Source: Pedobacter westerhofensis
GTDB taxonomy: Bacteria; Bacteroidota; Bacteroidia; Sphingobacteriales; Sphingobacteriaceae
Length of the DNA stretch: 64,000 bases
Assembly (NCBI RefSeq): GCF_900182595.1
Contig: NZ_FXTN01000015.1
Span: 62,001 to 126,000, forward strand
Direction of reading: 5' to 3'
Every line of letters begins with the position of its first letter. The first letter of the stretch is position 1. The notes under the pieces were generated by a model, which did no database searches, was not told where the DNA came from, and saw nothing but the letters and a program-made list of their open reading frames with translations. Of this stretch, positions 8,779 through 17,904 are shown piece after piece. The position numbers and the translations under genes were made by a program.

Positions 8779-9090
8779 ATGTATATATCTTTTAATACTC
8801 TTGAGATCTTCCGTTTTGGTTGCATACTGCTTGTAATTTATATCATTGTGCTGGCCTTTCAAAAAAGAATGGCTGAAATAGGGCTTGCCGAAATAGGCGG
8901 GGTTTTTCTTTCTTCATCTTCAATTATGGGAGGGAGCAAACTCATTTATTCGACATTGACAATTTTGAATGACAACACGATCGAAAGCGATAAAATCTAC
9001 ACGATATATGGTGGGTTTTGTGTAGTTTGGGTTTCAGTTATTTCATACAGGCAAAAAATACAACCTAAAAAGAAGAACAGGGGGAACTGA
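8779..9090 (+). CDS. small hypothetical membrane protein
   Basis: A 103-residue product, not recognised. It has a strong hydrophobic helix near the N terminus (about residues 12-29), a moderately hydrophobic segment around 36-60 and another near 78-94, ending in a lysine-rich tail (QPKKKNRGN). The frame extends upstream inside the previous gene, but the ATG at 8779 has a purine-rich GGAA just before it and is the likely start. It is paired with the glycine-zipper gene. Confidence 0.55.
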   Translation: MYISFNTLEIFRFGCILLVIYIIVLAFQKRMAEIGLAEIGGVFLSSSSIMGGSKLIYSTLTILNDNTIESDKIYTIYGGFCVVWVSVISYRQKIQPKKKNRGN

Positions 9091-9152
9091 TCTTTCTTTT
9101 TTTATGAAGTACCTGAACACGTGTTTTTCCGCATCGCTAAAATAGATTATAG

Positions 9153-9160
9153 TATATTTG
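9153..9160 (+). promoter_or_regulatory. candidate -7 element at the DEAD-box helicase start
   Basis: TATATTTG ends only four bases before the helicase ATG. If it is active, transcription would begin at or just inside the start codon, giving a leaderless or nearly leaderless mRNA. A T-rich run near 9124-9128 is a poor -33 candidate. Confidence 0.4.
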
Positions 9161-9164
9161 CAAA

Positions 9165-10502
9165 ATGTCGAAAACATTCGAAGAATTTAACCTCAACAGG
9201 CAGATTTTAAATGCTGTTGCTGATGCAGGGTTTACAGTTGCTACACCAATACAGGAAAAAGCAATTGCACCGGTACTTTCCGGACAGGATATCTTTGGTA
9301 TCGCTGAAACGGGAACCGGTAAAACGGCAGCTTACGTGCTGCCGATATTAATGCAGCTCAAGTATGCACAGGGCGACGCAGCACGTGCGCTGATCCTTGC
9401 GCCAACCCGCGAACTGGCGATGCAGATCGCTGAACATGTAAAAGTATTTGCTAAATATACAGACCTGAGATCTGTTGTTGTATTTGGCGGAATCGGCCCA
9501 AAAACACAGATCGAACAGATCAAAGCCGGTGTAGACATCATCATTGCCACCCCCGGCCGTTTCCTTGACATTTATCTTGCAGGCCATATCAATACACAAT
9601 ACCTGAAGTTCCTCGTACTGGATGAAGCAGATAAAATGATGGATATGGGCTTCATTGGCTCTATTCACAGGATCCTTGAAATTGTTCCCCGCAGAAGGCA
9701 GAATCTACTGTTCTCTGCAACGATGAGTGAACTGGTACATAAAATCGCCGGTGATTTCCTTAAAAACCCAACGATTATTGAAGTGGGCGAGCAGGCAACT
9801 CCCGCCCAGACCGTAACCCAGGTTTTGTATGAAGTGCCAAACTTTAAAACCAAGATCAACCTGCTGCAGCACCTGCTGAAAAATGATGTTGATTTTAAAA
9901 GACTGATGATCTTCTGCAAAACAAAAACTGTTGCAGATAATATCTTCAGCTTTATCGAACGCAGATTTGGCCCGGAGGCAGTAAGGGTAATTCATGCGAA
10001 TAAAGGCCAGAATACAAGGATCAATTCTATCGCTGCCTTTAAAGAAGGCAACCTGCGCGTACTGGTGGCTACAGATGTGGCATCAAGAGGCATCGATGTG
10101 GCCGAAGTTAGCCATGTCATCAATTTTGATGTGCCGATTATTATTGAAGATTATGTACACCGTATTGGCCGTACGGGCAGGGCATATGCAAAAGGAGATG
10201 CCTTAACTTTCTGTACGGATGCGGAAAAGTATTACATCAAAAAAATCGAAAAACTGATGCGCCAGCCAATCCCGGTGGTGCCGCTTCCGGAAGAAGTGTT
10301 TGTAGAAGAAACCCCTTACGAAGAACGTCAGTACATCGCCAGGGAAATCGACAACCAGAAAAGGAAAGACGATCCGGATTTCAAAGGAGCATTCCATGAG
10401 AAAAAACATGCTGCTGCCATTGCAGCGGCCGCTGTTGCTGCTGCCAAAAAGAAAATGGATAAAACACCCGCCTGGAAAAAGAGGAAATTCAAAAAGACCT
10501 AG
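9165..10502 (+). CDS. DEAD-box ATP-dependent RNA helicase
   Basis: ATP-dependent RNA unwinding enzyme, probably acting in ribosome assembly or cold-related RNA metabolism. The 445 residues carry the full motif set in order: a Q motif (PIQEKAI), AETGTGKT, PTRELA, the DEAD box in VLDEADKMMDMGF, SAT, and the helicase C domain with RGIDV and HRIGRTGR. The last 60 residues are lysine- and alanine-rich, as in RhlE-type helicases where the tail contacts RNA. It is transcribed away from the preceding small genes with its own putative promoter. Confidence 0.94.
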   Translation: MSKTFEEFNLNRQILNAVADAGFTVATPIQEKAIAPVLSGQDIFGIAETGTGKTAAYVLPILMQLKYAQGDAARALILAPTRELAMQIAEHVKVFAKYTDLRSVVVFGGIGPKTQIEQIKAGVDIIIATPGRFLDIYLAGHINTQYLKFLVLDEADKMMDMGFIGSIHRILEIVPRRRQNLLFSATMSELVHKIAGDFLKNPTIIEVGEQATPAQTVTQVLYEVPNFKTKINLLQHLLKNDVDFKRLMIFCKTKTVADNIFSFIERRFGPEAVRVIHANKGQNTRINSIAAFKEGNLRVLVATDVASRGIDVAEVSHVINFDVPIIIEDYVHRIGRTGRAYAKGDALTFCTDAEKYYIKKIEKLMRQPIPVVPLPEEVFVEETPYEERQYIAREIDNQKRKDDPDFKGAFHEKKHAAAIAAAAVAAAKKKMDKTPAWKKRKFKKT

Positions 10503-10504
10503 GA

Positions 10505-10774
10505 TTGAAACTCACGCCCTTAAATATTGTAACATCTGCCTGTCTTGTGCTGGCATTGGTGATGCTTTTTAGTCCGGCACAGCACGCTCCCCTACAAAAC
10601 GGAGTAAATGGGCTGCTGACAGGCCTTTGTTTTTTAGCTGCAATTATTGCTTTCATTTCAGACTTGATTTTCAGGAAGTTTATACCTTTGCTCCGAAACT
10701 TATGGGTGGTTGAATGCGCTTTCATCGTATTTACCCTTGTTTTAATGGTGGTCCTCAGGATCACTGTTGAATAA
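10505..10774 (+). CDS. small hypothetical membrane protein (TTG start)
   Basis: An 89-residue product beginning at a TTG two bases after the helicase stop. It has three hydrophobic segments (about residues 7-24, 37-55 and 66-85) separated by short charged loops (DLIFRKF, RNL). I do not recognise the family. The tight spacing implies cotranscription and translational coupling with the helicase, which is the main support for it being a real gene. Confidence 0.5.
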   Translation: MKLTPLNIVTSACLVLALVMLFSPAQHAPLQNGVNGLLTGLCFLAAIIAFISDLIFRKFIPLLRNLWVVECAFIVFTLVLMVVLRITVE

Positions 10775-10826
10775 TATCCCAAATAAAATACATAACCCGG
10801 GCTTGCAAGCTCCTGATTAAAAAATA

Positions 10827-11162
10827 ATGAAGACAGCAGAAATTAAAATTACGGTTGAATTAGATGATAACAATGTCCCTGAGAACTTACTCTGGGAATC
10901 CACAGATGCAGAAACACAGGAAAAAGTTCCTGTAAAGTCAATGATGCTTGCCTTATGGGACCACAACTATAAAAATTCGATGCGTATCGATCTGTGGACA
11001 AAAGATATGCCCGTTGACGAGATGAAAAGATTTTTTTATGAAACGCTGCAAACCATGGGCGACAGCTTTTTGAAAGCTACAGGTGAGAAACTGATCATTG
11101 AAGACTTACGTGATTACTGTGCCCACTTTGCCGACAAAATGGGAATTGATCCGGGCAAATAG
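10827..11162 (+). CDS. gldC: gliding motility protein GldC
   Basis: GldC is a small soluble protein conserved with the Bacteroidota gliding/type IX secretion gene set and thought to assist assembly of the machinery; its exact role is not established. The 111-residue product matches the family in length and in the run of charged beta-strand and helix segments (KITVELDDNNVPENLLWES near the start, ALWDHNYKNSMRIDLWTKDMP in the middle). It lacks a signal peptide. It stands alone and is followed by a large stem-loop at 11218-11288. Confidence 0.88.
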   Translation: MKTAEIKITVELDDNNVPENLLWESTDAETQEKVPVKSMMLALWDHNYKNSMRIDLWTKDMPVDEMKRFFYETLQTMGDSFLKATGEKLIIEDLRDYCAHFADKMGIDPGK

Positions 11163-11217
11163 TCCTCGTAGGACAGTCCGGGGCCTGAATACATTTTAGG
11201 TCATCACACTTACATAT

Positions 11218-11288
11218 AAAAGAACAGCCGTATTGCATGCCCCATAAAGTGTCTCACTCTTTGGAGCAAACAATACGGCTGTTCTTTT
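11218..11288 (+). terminator. long stem-loop terminator after gldC
   Basis: Two perfectly complementary 18-base arms (11218-11235 and 11271-11288) enclose a 35-base loop and end in a run of eight T residues (11284-11291). The stem is unusually long for a simple terminator, and its A-rich 5' edge would also allow termination of minus-strand transcription. Confidence 0.8.
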
Positions 11289-11405
11289 TTTTCCCGCCAG
11301 GGATTTTTTAAACCCTCAGGGAGTTAAATATATTGAAAACCTTCTAGGACCTTTTGAATAAACGGTTGTCATGCACTTGAAAAAACCGCAATTCTATCAG
11401 GTCAT

Positions 11406-12206
11406 ATGTTTAAACTTTTCTCCCCAAAACGCAAAGACATCCAGTATGGATGGTTCGGGAATTACGCTTCCTGGCATGAGGCAGCTGCATCTGCAGGTGG
11501 TTATGATTCGGGCAATATCCTTCAGAAAACAAAAGATGCACTCCTGCAGGTTAAGAACGGAACTGCTGTATATGAGCGTGATTCAGTAGTCTTCGAACAC
11601 ATAGAATATCCCTTTCCCTTGATATCCTGCCTGCTTCGCAGCGCAGCCCTGCTTAAGCGCCCCCTCAATATCCTTGATTTCGGCGGGTCACTGGGCAGCA
11701 CTTATTACCAGGTTAAAGATTTTGTTGGCACGGATTGCTGTGCCAGCTGGAATATTGTAGAGCAGGAGCACTATGTAAATTGTGGTAAAGCGAATTTTGA
11801 AGATGATCACCTGAAATTTTACCACAGTATCGATCATTGCCTGCTAGACACAAAAATAGACCTGATCCTTTTATCTGGCTCTGTGCAGTACATGCCGGCA
11901 CCACATGATCTGCTTAAAAAAGTTGCCGCCTACAATTTCGGTTTCATCGTGTTTGACCGCACTGCATTTCATGACGGATTATACGACAGGCTAACCTTAC
12001 AGACTGTCCCGCCGGAAATTTATGAGGCATCTTATCCTTCATGGTTCTTTAACAAAGAAGGCTTCCTGAATCATTTCAAATCAAATTATAACATCATCTG
12101 TGAACTGCCTCCTTTTGTGGAAGGCGAATCTGTCATCTCTATTGATCATCAGCCCCTGGGCTACAATAAAGGCTTTTACCTCCTAAACCAATCTTTCAAT
12201 GCTTAA
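11406..12206 (+). CDS. TIGR04325-type putative methyltransferase
   Basis: The 266-residue protein looks like the TIGR04325 methyltransferase family often found in polysaccharide gene sets. A glycine-rich nucleotide-binding loop of the SAM-dependent type (ILDFGGSLGSTYY, about residues 89-101) follows an N-terminal region with KDIQYGWFGNYASW, characteristic of the family. A second motif (DLILLSGSVQYM) corresponds to the strand after the SAM site. Its 3' end overlaps the glycosyltransferase start by eight bases, so the two act together, probably on a surface glycan. The substrate is unknown. Confidence 0.72.
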   Translation: MFKLFSPKRKDIQYGWFGNYASWHEAAASAGGYDSGNILQKTKDALLQVKNGTAVYERDSVVFEHIEYPFPLISCLLRSAALLKRPLNILDFGGSLGSTYYQVKDFVGTDCCASWNIVEQEHYVNCGKANFEDDHLKFYHSIDHCLLDTKIDLILLSGSVQYMPAPHDLLKKVAAYNFGFIVFDRTAFHDGLYDRLTLQTVPPEIYEASYPSWFFNKEGFLNHFKSNYNIICELPPFVEGESVISIDHQPLGYNKGFYLLNQSFNA

Positions 12207-13227
12207 CTTCTGCACATTATTTAACACTACCTATCTTTCACGCGGATTAGCAATGTATAATTCACTGAAACAGCAATGCCAGGATTTCCACCTGTACATT
12301 TTCGCTTTTGACTCCAACAGTTATGAACTGCTGTCAAAGATGGAACTGGAGCATGCAACTATCATCAGCTTGTTCGCTTTTGAAAATCCACGACTGCTGG
12401 CAGTAAAGGATGAACGTACAGCCGGGGAGTACTGCTGGACCTGCGCCTCCTCTACCATCAAATATTGTATAGAAGAATATCGCCTTGACCACTGTACCTA
12501 TGTTGATGCAGATCTGCTGTTCTTCAGCGATCCTGCGGTACTTGTGGAAGAAATGGGCGGGAAATCAGTTTTGATTACCGAACACCGTTATACTCCTGCA
12601 TATGACCAGACCTCAACAAGCGGCCTGTACTGTGTGCAGTTTACTACTTTCAAAAATACCAAAGAAGGGATGGAAGTGCTCAACTGGTGGGTAGATGCCT
12701 GTATCGACTGGTGTTTTAACAGGTTTGAAGACAATAAATTTGGAGATCAGAAATATCTTGACGACTGGACTACGCGTTTTGCCTGTGTACACGTACTTGC
12801 CAACCTGGGTGGTGGTGTAGCTCCCTGGAATGTACAGCAGTATGATTTTGTCGGCAGCAGCAAACAGACCAGGGGCACCGAGCTTTCTTCAGGTCAGAAG
12901 TTTGATCTTGTTTTCTATCATTTTCATGATTTCCATTATATTGAGGACAAAGCTTACTGTTTGTCAAATCCACAGTACAAATTAGATCGTAATTCTGTTA
13001 AGTACATATATAAACCATATGCTAAGGCGCTTGCTGTTGCCAAGGCACAAATTTTTAAAGTAAATCAGGAAACTGTTACACATGAACTTATAGGAGATTT
13101 TAAAGAAATTAATAAGGTGATTGGTCGTTCTGTCTTATTTTTCTTGCGTGGTTATTACAAAAATTTCTACCGGGAAAGGGGCATGGAATTTGGGTTGGGA
13201 AGTGTAAAAATGTTTAACATCTTCTAA
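12199..13227 (+). CDS. glycosyltransferase of the nucleotide-diphospho-sugar type
   Basis: A 342-residue GT-A fold enzyme without signal peptide. It begins with CTLFNTTYLSRGLAMYNSL, typical of glycosyltransferase family 8-like proteins, and has a DxD metal/sugar-nucleotide motif in YVDADLLFFSDP near residue 98. The middle carries GDQKYLDDW, the usual acceptor-side segment. The gene overlaps the upstream methyltransferase by eight bases, so they form a two-gene module, likely modifying a surface polysaccharide or glycolipid. Donor and acceptor cannot be read from the sequence. Confidence 0.75.
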   Translation: MLNFCTLFNTTYLSRGLAMYNSLKQQCQDFHLYIFAFDSNSYELLSKMELEHATIISLFAFENPRLLAVKDERTAGEYCWTCASSTIKYCIEEYRLDHCTYVDADLLFFSDPAVLVEEMGGKSVLITEHRYTPAYDQTSTSGLYCVQFTTFKNTKEGMEVLNWWVDACIDWCFNRFEDNKFGDQKYLDDWTTRFACVHVLANLGGGVAPWNVQQYDFVGSSKQTRGTELSSGQKFDLVFYHFHDFHYIEDKAYCLSNPQYKLDRNSVKYIYKPYAKALAVAKAQIFKVNQETVTHELIGDFKEINKVIGRSVLFFLRGYYKNFYRERGMEFGLGSVKMFNIF

Positions 13228-13265
13228 GCGGTATTTAGTATTTTAGCCCTTTGTTTTAGAGATAA

Positions 13266-13751
13266 ATGGGGTTAAGAAAGAGTAAGTGTTATGTTTTTGT
13301 ACTTATAATTGCTGCATGCTGCAGCGTAATATCCTGTAAAAAGGAGCAGCAGGCAGCAGAGGAGGCAAAAATAGAAGCACCCGTAAGAACTTATGTGATT
13401 ACAGCAAGAATCGACAAGAAGGGTACCAACTCTGCGTCTGAAGGTACAGGTGTTTTAAAGGGCTCATATGATGAGCAGAGCAAAATACTGGCCTACACAA
13501 TTGAATGTGAGAATATTCTCCCTGCGCTGATCACTTTGCGGAGCGGAGTTAAAGGATCGGTTGGAGAACTGATCAGGGAAATGTATAAAACGAATGGCAC
13601 AAATGTACTTAAACTGCCATTAAGCGGATCCTTGACACTTAGCCCCCTGCAGGAGCGTAATCTGCTGAAGGGATTATGGTTTATAGCGATATGCACAAAC
13701 GTGAATGCTGTACCTGAGATATCAGGAAGCCTTACTTTGAAGCAAAAATAA
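13266..13751 (+). CDS. CHRD-like lipoprotein
   Basis: A 161-residue putative lipoprotein with a hydrophobic signal segment ending in a lipobox cysteine (VISC, about residue 24) and then a lysine- and glutamate-rich linker. The remainder resembles the CHRD beta domain: a GTGVLKGSYDEQSKILAYTIECENI segment (residues about 59-83) and a closing WFIAICTN...PEISGSL strand. The histidine pair typical of CHRD proteins is absent. It lies six bases before the ECF sigma gene and appears to be the first gene of that operon. Its role there is unknown. Confidence 0.6.
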   Translation: MGLRKSKCYVFVLIIAACCSVISCKKEQQAAEEAKIEAPVRTYVITARIDKKGTNSASEGTGVLKGSYDEQSKILAYTIECENILPALITLRSGVKGSVGELIREMYKTNGTNVLKLPLSGSLTLSPLQERNLLKGLWFIAICTNVNAVPEISGSLTLKQK

Positions 13752-13757
13752 CCTGTA

Positions 13758-14348
13758 ATGAGCAGTAAGGAACAGGATATCGTTAATGCGATCAGGACAC
13801 ATGACAGGAGCGTATTTGAAACACTGTATAAGGAACATTACAGACAGCTGTTTGCACTTGCGTTCAGATATGTTCGTCAGGCACCTGCAGCGGAAGAGAT
13901 TGTGCATGATGTGTTCCTGATGATCTGGAAAAAAGCAGACCAGCTGACTATTGAATATTCAATCAAAAGCTATTTGTACAAATCAGTGGTGAATGCATCG
14001 CTTAATTTTATTAAAAAGGAGAAAACAGAACGCGGGAAACAGGAAATATACCTGAAGGTAAATGTTGCTGAAACGAATGAAAATGATGAAAGGGAACAGC
14101 AGGAAGCTTTGCTGGCAAACCTTGAAAATGCGATCGATATATTGCCCCCAAAGTGCAGGGAGGTCATGTACCTGAGCCGTTTTGGCAAATTGAAACAACA
14201 GGAAATTGCCGATCAGATGCAGATATCCGTAAAGACGGTTAAAAATCATCTGACCTATGGTTTTCAAAAAATACGTGAACACCTGGGGAACAGGCCACGA
14301 CAATTATGGATAGCTGCATTTATTTTATTGAAATACCTGGGCTACTAA
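13758..14348 (+). CDS. ECF sigma-70 factor, Bacteroidota FecI-like
   Basis: Extracytoplasmic-function sigma factor that would direct RNA polymerase to the downstream receptor operon when released. The 196-residue product has region 2 (LYKEHYRQLFALAFRYV, then EEIVHDVFLMIW) and region 4 with a helix-turn-helix (KLKQQEIADQMQISVKTVKNHL), typical of RNA polymerase sigma-70 factor, Bacteroides expansion family. It is followed 12 bases later by its FecR partner. Confidence 0.92.
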   Translation: MSSKEQDIVNAIRTHDRSVFETLYKEHYRQLFALAFRYVRQAPAAEEIVHDVFLMIWKKADQLTIEYSIKSYLYKSVVNASLNFIKKEKTERGKQEIYLKVNVAETNENDEREQQEALLANLENAIDILPPKCREVMYLSRFGKLKQQEIADQMQISVKTVKNHLTYGFQKIREHLGNRPRQLWIAAFILLKYLGY

Positions 14349-14360
14349 ATAAAACAGAAA

Positions 14361-15356
14361 ATGGAAGAATTTGAGACCAATGAGGAATACATTTACTCCC
14401 TGATCATTGATGAGCTGGACGAGATGATCAGTCCTGAACAAAAACATTTACTGAACAAATGGCGTGCAATGAGTCCTGCCAATGAGGCAACCTATCAGGA
14501 ATTTGTAAGCATACAGCATAATATAGACCTTCTGTATCAAAAAGAAGCCTATTCTCCTGATGAATCATGGGAGGTGCTCAACCAAAAGCTGGAGCATGAT
14601 CACAGCGGCAGGATCAATGTAAGAAGAAACAGGAACCTGGGAACCTGGTTGAGTATAGCTGCCTCAGTGCTGCTGCTGCTGTCTATCGGTTACTATTTTG
14701 TAAACAATGCAAGGTATACTGTGGTCACAAACGACAAAGACTCGATGGCAAAAAGCTTATTCCTGCCGGACGGTACTCAGCTGTCTTTGAATGCCGGAGC
14801 CTCTGTGCGATATATCAGTGACGATTTTAATACCAACCGCAAGCTTCAGCTCTTGAAAGGGGAGGTCTTTGTAACAGTAAAACACGACAGCCGGTATCCG
14901 TTCATTGTAGCGCTGGGGGAGGTGAATGCCCGCGATATAGGAACAAGTTTCAATATCATCAAAGATCAGGAGAATATCAGTTTAACTGTTGAGGAGGGAA
15001 TGGTAGCTTTGGAAGAACCAAATACTTCTCAGTCGGTTATGCTCAGCAAGGGTATCACAGGCCGTTATTCTTCTGAGACTAAAAAAATCCTGGCAGAGCA
15101 AAATCAGGATGTCAACTATAAAGCCTGGGCGGATAAAAAGTTTGTCTTCACAGAAACTCCATTACAGGAAGTAACCAGACAGCTCAGTAAGGTGTATCAT
15201 ACACCGATCACTATTAATGGCAATGACCTGAAAAAGAAGAAACTCACAGCACACCTGCATTACCAGACACCAGACAGCGCACTAAATGTTATTGCTGCTA
15301 CTTTGCAATGTAAGTTAACCACTACTAAAGGTGGCTATATGCTGTCTGATAATTAG
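14361..15356 (+). CDS. FecR-family anti-sigma factor
   Basis: Transmembrane signal relay between the outer-membrane receptor and the sigma factor. The 331 residues comprise a cytoplasmic N-terminal part (about 1-92) that would bind the sigma factor, one membrane helix (about 93-112), and a periplasmic FecR domain (LFLPDGTQLSLNAGASVRY, FNIIKDQENISLTVEEGMV) followed by a DUF4974-type C-terminal domain (VFTETPLQEVTRQLSKVY). The order sigma, anti-sigma, receptor is that of iron- or glycan-responsive regulons in this phylum. Confidence 0.92.
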   Translation: MEEFETNEEYIYSLIIDELDEMISPEQKHLLNKWRAMSPANEATYQEFVSIQHNIDLLYQKEAYSPDESWEVLNQKLEHDHSGRINVRRNRNLGTWLSIAASVLLLLSIGYYFVNNARYTVVTNDKDSMAKSLFLPDGTQLSLNAGASVRYISDDFNTNRKLQLLKGEVFVTVKHDSRYPFIVALGEVNARDIGTSFNIIKDQENISLTVEEGMVALEEPNTSQSVMLSKGITGRYSSETKKILAEQNQDVNYKAWADKKFVFTETPLQEVTRQLSKVYHTPITINGNDLKKKKLTAHLHYQTPDSALNVIAATLQCKLTTTKGGYMLSDN

Positions 15357-15362
15357 CGGTAT

Positions 15363-17903
15363 ATGTTTGTGAAGGTTTTTGCATTCCTTTTATTTGTGTC
15401 CCTGGTATGTACAAATAAACTTTATGCACAGCAATCAGGCCCGCTCGCCAAACCCCTTACCATCCATCTGCAACCTGATTCCCTGATCAGGATACTGGGC
15501 AAACTGCAAAATAAATCCGGCGCCAGCTTCTCTTTCAATCCCGATCTGTTACGAAAATACATGGTCGGGGAAATCAATGCGGTGAAAACTCCATTAGGCA
15601 GCATCCTGCAAACGATTGTGGCCGGAACACCCCTAACATTTGCCCTTGTTGGGAACGATATTGTTATCACCCTGCTTAAACAGGAAAAACGGACCATCCA
15701 TGGCCATGTGGTAGACTGCGCCAACGGAGAGGTATTGATCGGGGCTACTGTATATATTCCTGAACTGAAGGCCGGAGTGCTTACCAACCAGTATGGGTTT
15801 TATGCACTGAATGTTCCTGAAGGCCGTTATGATATTTCTATATCCAACCTGGGGTATCAGACAAAAAGGACGCGTTTAAACCTGACTGAGGATTATGAAC
15901 TGGAGGCCGAGCTTTCGGTAGAGGCCAGTAACCTCTCAGAAGTAACGATAAAACAGGCAGTGACGCCCGATCCGCTACTGCTGAACGAACAAATTTTTAC
16001 GCCCAGAAAGCTGAGCCGTATCGCCTACTATGCCGGAGAACAGGATGCTGTAAAAGCATTGCAAATGCAGAATGGCATTAAGGCCATTTCTGAGGGCAGC
16101 TCCGGATTATTCATCAGGGGCGGTAACTCTGATCAGAACCTGATCCTGCTGGATGAAGCGGTGATTTATAACCCTTCACATTTGTATGGACTGGTTTCTG
16201 TGTTTAACCCCGACGCGATCAACAGCGTACAGGTGTATAAGGACTTTGTTCCTGCAAACTTTGGTGGCAGGCTTTCATCGGTAATTGAAAACCGCATGGC
16301 AGAGGGCAATAATAAGGAATTCCATGTGAACGGCGGCGTCAACCTGATGTCGGCCAGAATTGCTGCCGAAGGGCCGGTACTGAAGGATAAAAGTTCCTTT
16401 ATTGTTGCTTTCAGACGGAGCTTGCTGGATATTTTCCATAGTAAGTTCAAACTGTTTAACCCGAGTTCCGTATATTATGATATCAATGCCAAAGTGAATT
16501 ACAAGCTGGATACAAAGAACAACCTGTACTACTCGGTTTATGGCGGACAGGATCATCTTTTGTCGGAAAACTCCTTTGCAAACAACTGGGGCAACATCAC
16601 CTCTACGCTGCGCTGGAACCACCTCTTCAATTCGAGATTGTTTATGAATGCCTCTGCAATTTACAGCAACTACAGTAACCTGCTGGACCTGAATGCAGAT
16701 ACACTGTCTAAAAAAAGCCAGTGGAGAACGGGGGTGAAAGACCTGACACTGAAAGCCGATTATACCTATTACAGTACTCCGGAAAATTTAATCAAATTTG
16801 GTGCGATGAGCACCTATCACAGGTTTATTCCCGGTGAGACGAATAACTCAATCAGTGATGAACTGAATATCGCAAAAGACAGATCGCTGGAATCCGCGCT
16901 GTATTACAACCAGCAGATCTCCTTAAGTAAACACTGGGAAATCAATTATGGATTGCGGCTGGGCTTATTTCTGAATGCAGAGGAAAAACTGGATGTTTTT
17001 GATCAGAATGGAAACCGCGTGAAAAAGGAAGATGGCCATACTTTTCTGAATCCCGAACCACGGATGAACATCAGTTATCTCCTGGCGCCAAAACAACGCT
17101 TTTCCCTGACGTATAACAGGAGTTACCAGTATCTGCAACTGATACAAAACAGTACGCTGGCATTTTCTTCGCTGGAGCCCTGGATACCTGCATCAGATAA
17201 AATCAAACCACAGCATATTGATTATTTTTCCGGCGGGTACTGGTATGTACAGGATCAGTTTTCTTTCTCGGCTAATGCTTATCTGAAGAAGCTTTATCAC
17301 CAGCTTGATCTTGCAGGGCACGCACAGATCATTCAGAATCCTGATATCAGAAATCAGCTTGAAGCAGGAAACTCAACTGCTTCAGGAATAGAATTTGAAG
17401 TTAAAAAAACAGGTGCCCGGCTGAACGGAACTTTTGCCTATACCTATGCCAGAGTGTTCCGTACCATACAGGGCGTCAATGACGGAAGGAAATTTGCAGC
17501 AAATTATGATATTCCTCATGAATTAAAGATAAGTGCTAATTATAGTTTTACAGATAAGTTATCTGTACAGTCATTTTTTACCTGGTCTACCGGACGGCCG
17601 CTTACGCTCCCGGTGGGCTATTACCAGTACGACGGGATCAATGTACCGATATTCGAGGGCAGGAACCTGTCAAGGTTCCCTAATTTCAGCAGGCTGGATA
17701 TTTCAGGGCAGTACCAGCTGACTTCGCGTTTGTCAAAAAAACGCGCCTTAAACAGTACGATATCTGTTGGTGTTTATAATTTGTACAACAGGAAAAATCC
17801 TTTATATTACCATTTAAGTACAGATAGCAATCAACCGCAAACGAGTACCCTGGAATATGCTTTTGGATTTTATCCATGGCTTGCATACAGTTTTAAGATT
17901 TGA
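15363..17903 (+). CDS. TonB-dependent outer-membrane receptor with signalling STN domain
   Basis: Energy-coupled outer-membrane importer of 846 residues. In order: a signal peptide (about 1-22), an STN domain (about 33-105) of the kind that talks to FecR, a carboxypeptidase-regulatory-like beta domain (about 113-190), a plug (about 220-320, with KALQMQNGIKAISEGSSGLFIRGG and LLDEAVIYNP), and a beta barrel to the C-terminal phenylalanine-containing strand. The STN domain and gene order mark it as a transducer-type receptor controlled by the upstream sigma/anti-sigma pair. There is no SusD partner; a DUF4249 lipoprotein follows instead. The ligand is unknown. Confidence 0.92.
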   Translation: MFVKVFAFLLFVSLVCTNKLYAQQSGPLAKPLTIHLQPDSLIRILGKLQNKSGASFSFNPDLLRKYMVGEINAVKTPLGSILQTIVAGTPLTFALVGNDIVITLLKQEKRTIHGHVVDCANGEVLIGATVYIPELKAGVLTNQYGFYALNVPEGRYDISISNLGYQTKRTRLNLTEDYELEAELSVEASNLSEVTIKQAVTPDPLLLNEQIFTPRKLSRIAYYAGEQDAVKALQMQNGIKAISEGSSGLFIRGGNSDQNLILLDEAVIYNPSHLYGLVSVFNPDAINSVQVYKDFVPANFGGRLSSVIENRMAEGNNKEFHVNGGVNLMSARIAAEGPVLKDKSSFIVAFRRSLLDIFHSKFKLFNPSSVYYDINAKVNYKLDTKNNLYYSVYGGQDHLLSENSFANNWGNITSTLRWNHLFNSRLFMNASAIYSNYSNLLDLNADTLSKKSQWRTGVKDLTLKADYTYYSTPENLIKFGAMSTYHRFIPGETNNSISDELNIAKDRSLESALYYNQQISLSKHWEINYGLRLGLFLNAEEKLDVFDQNGNRVKKEDGHTFLNPEPRMNISYLLAPKQRFSLTYNRSYQYLQLIQNSTLAFSSLEPWIPASDKIKPQHIDYFSGGYWYVQDQFSFSANAYLKKLYHQLDLAGHAQIIQNPDIRNQLEAGNSTASGIEFEVKKTGARLNGTFAYTYARVFRTIQGVNDGRKFAANYDIPHELKISANYSFTDKLSVQSFFTWSTGRPLTLPVGYYQYDGINVPIFEGRNLSRFPNFSRLDISGQYQLTSRLSKKRALNSTISVGVYNLYNRKNPLYYHLSTDSNQPQTSTLEYAFGFYPWLAYSFKI

Positions 17904-17904
17904 T

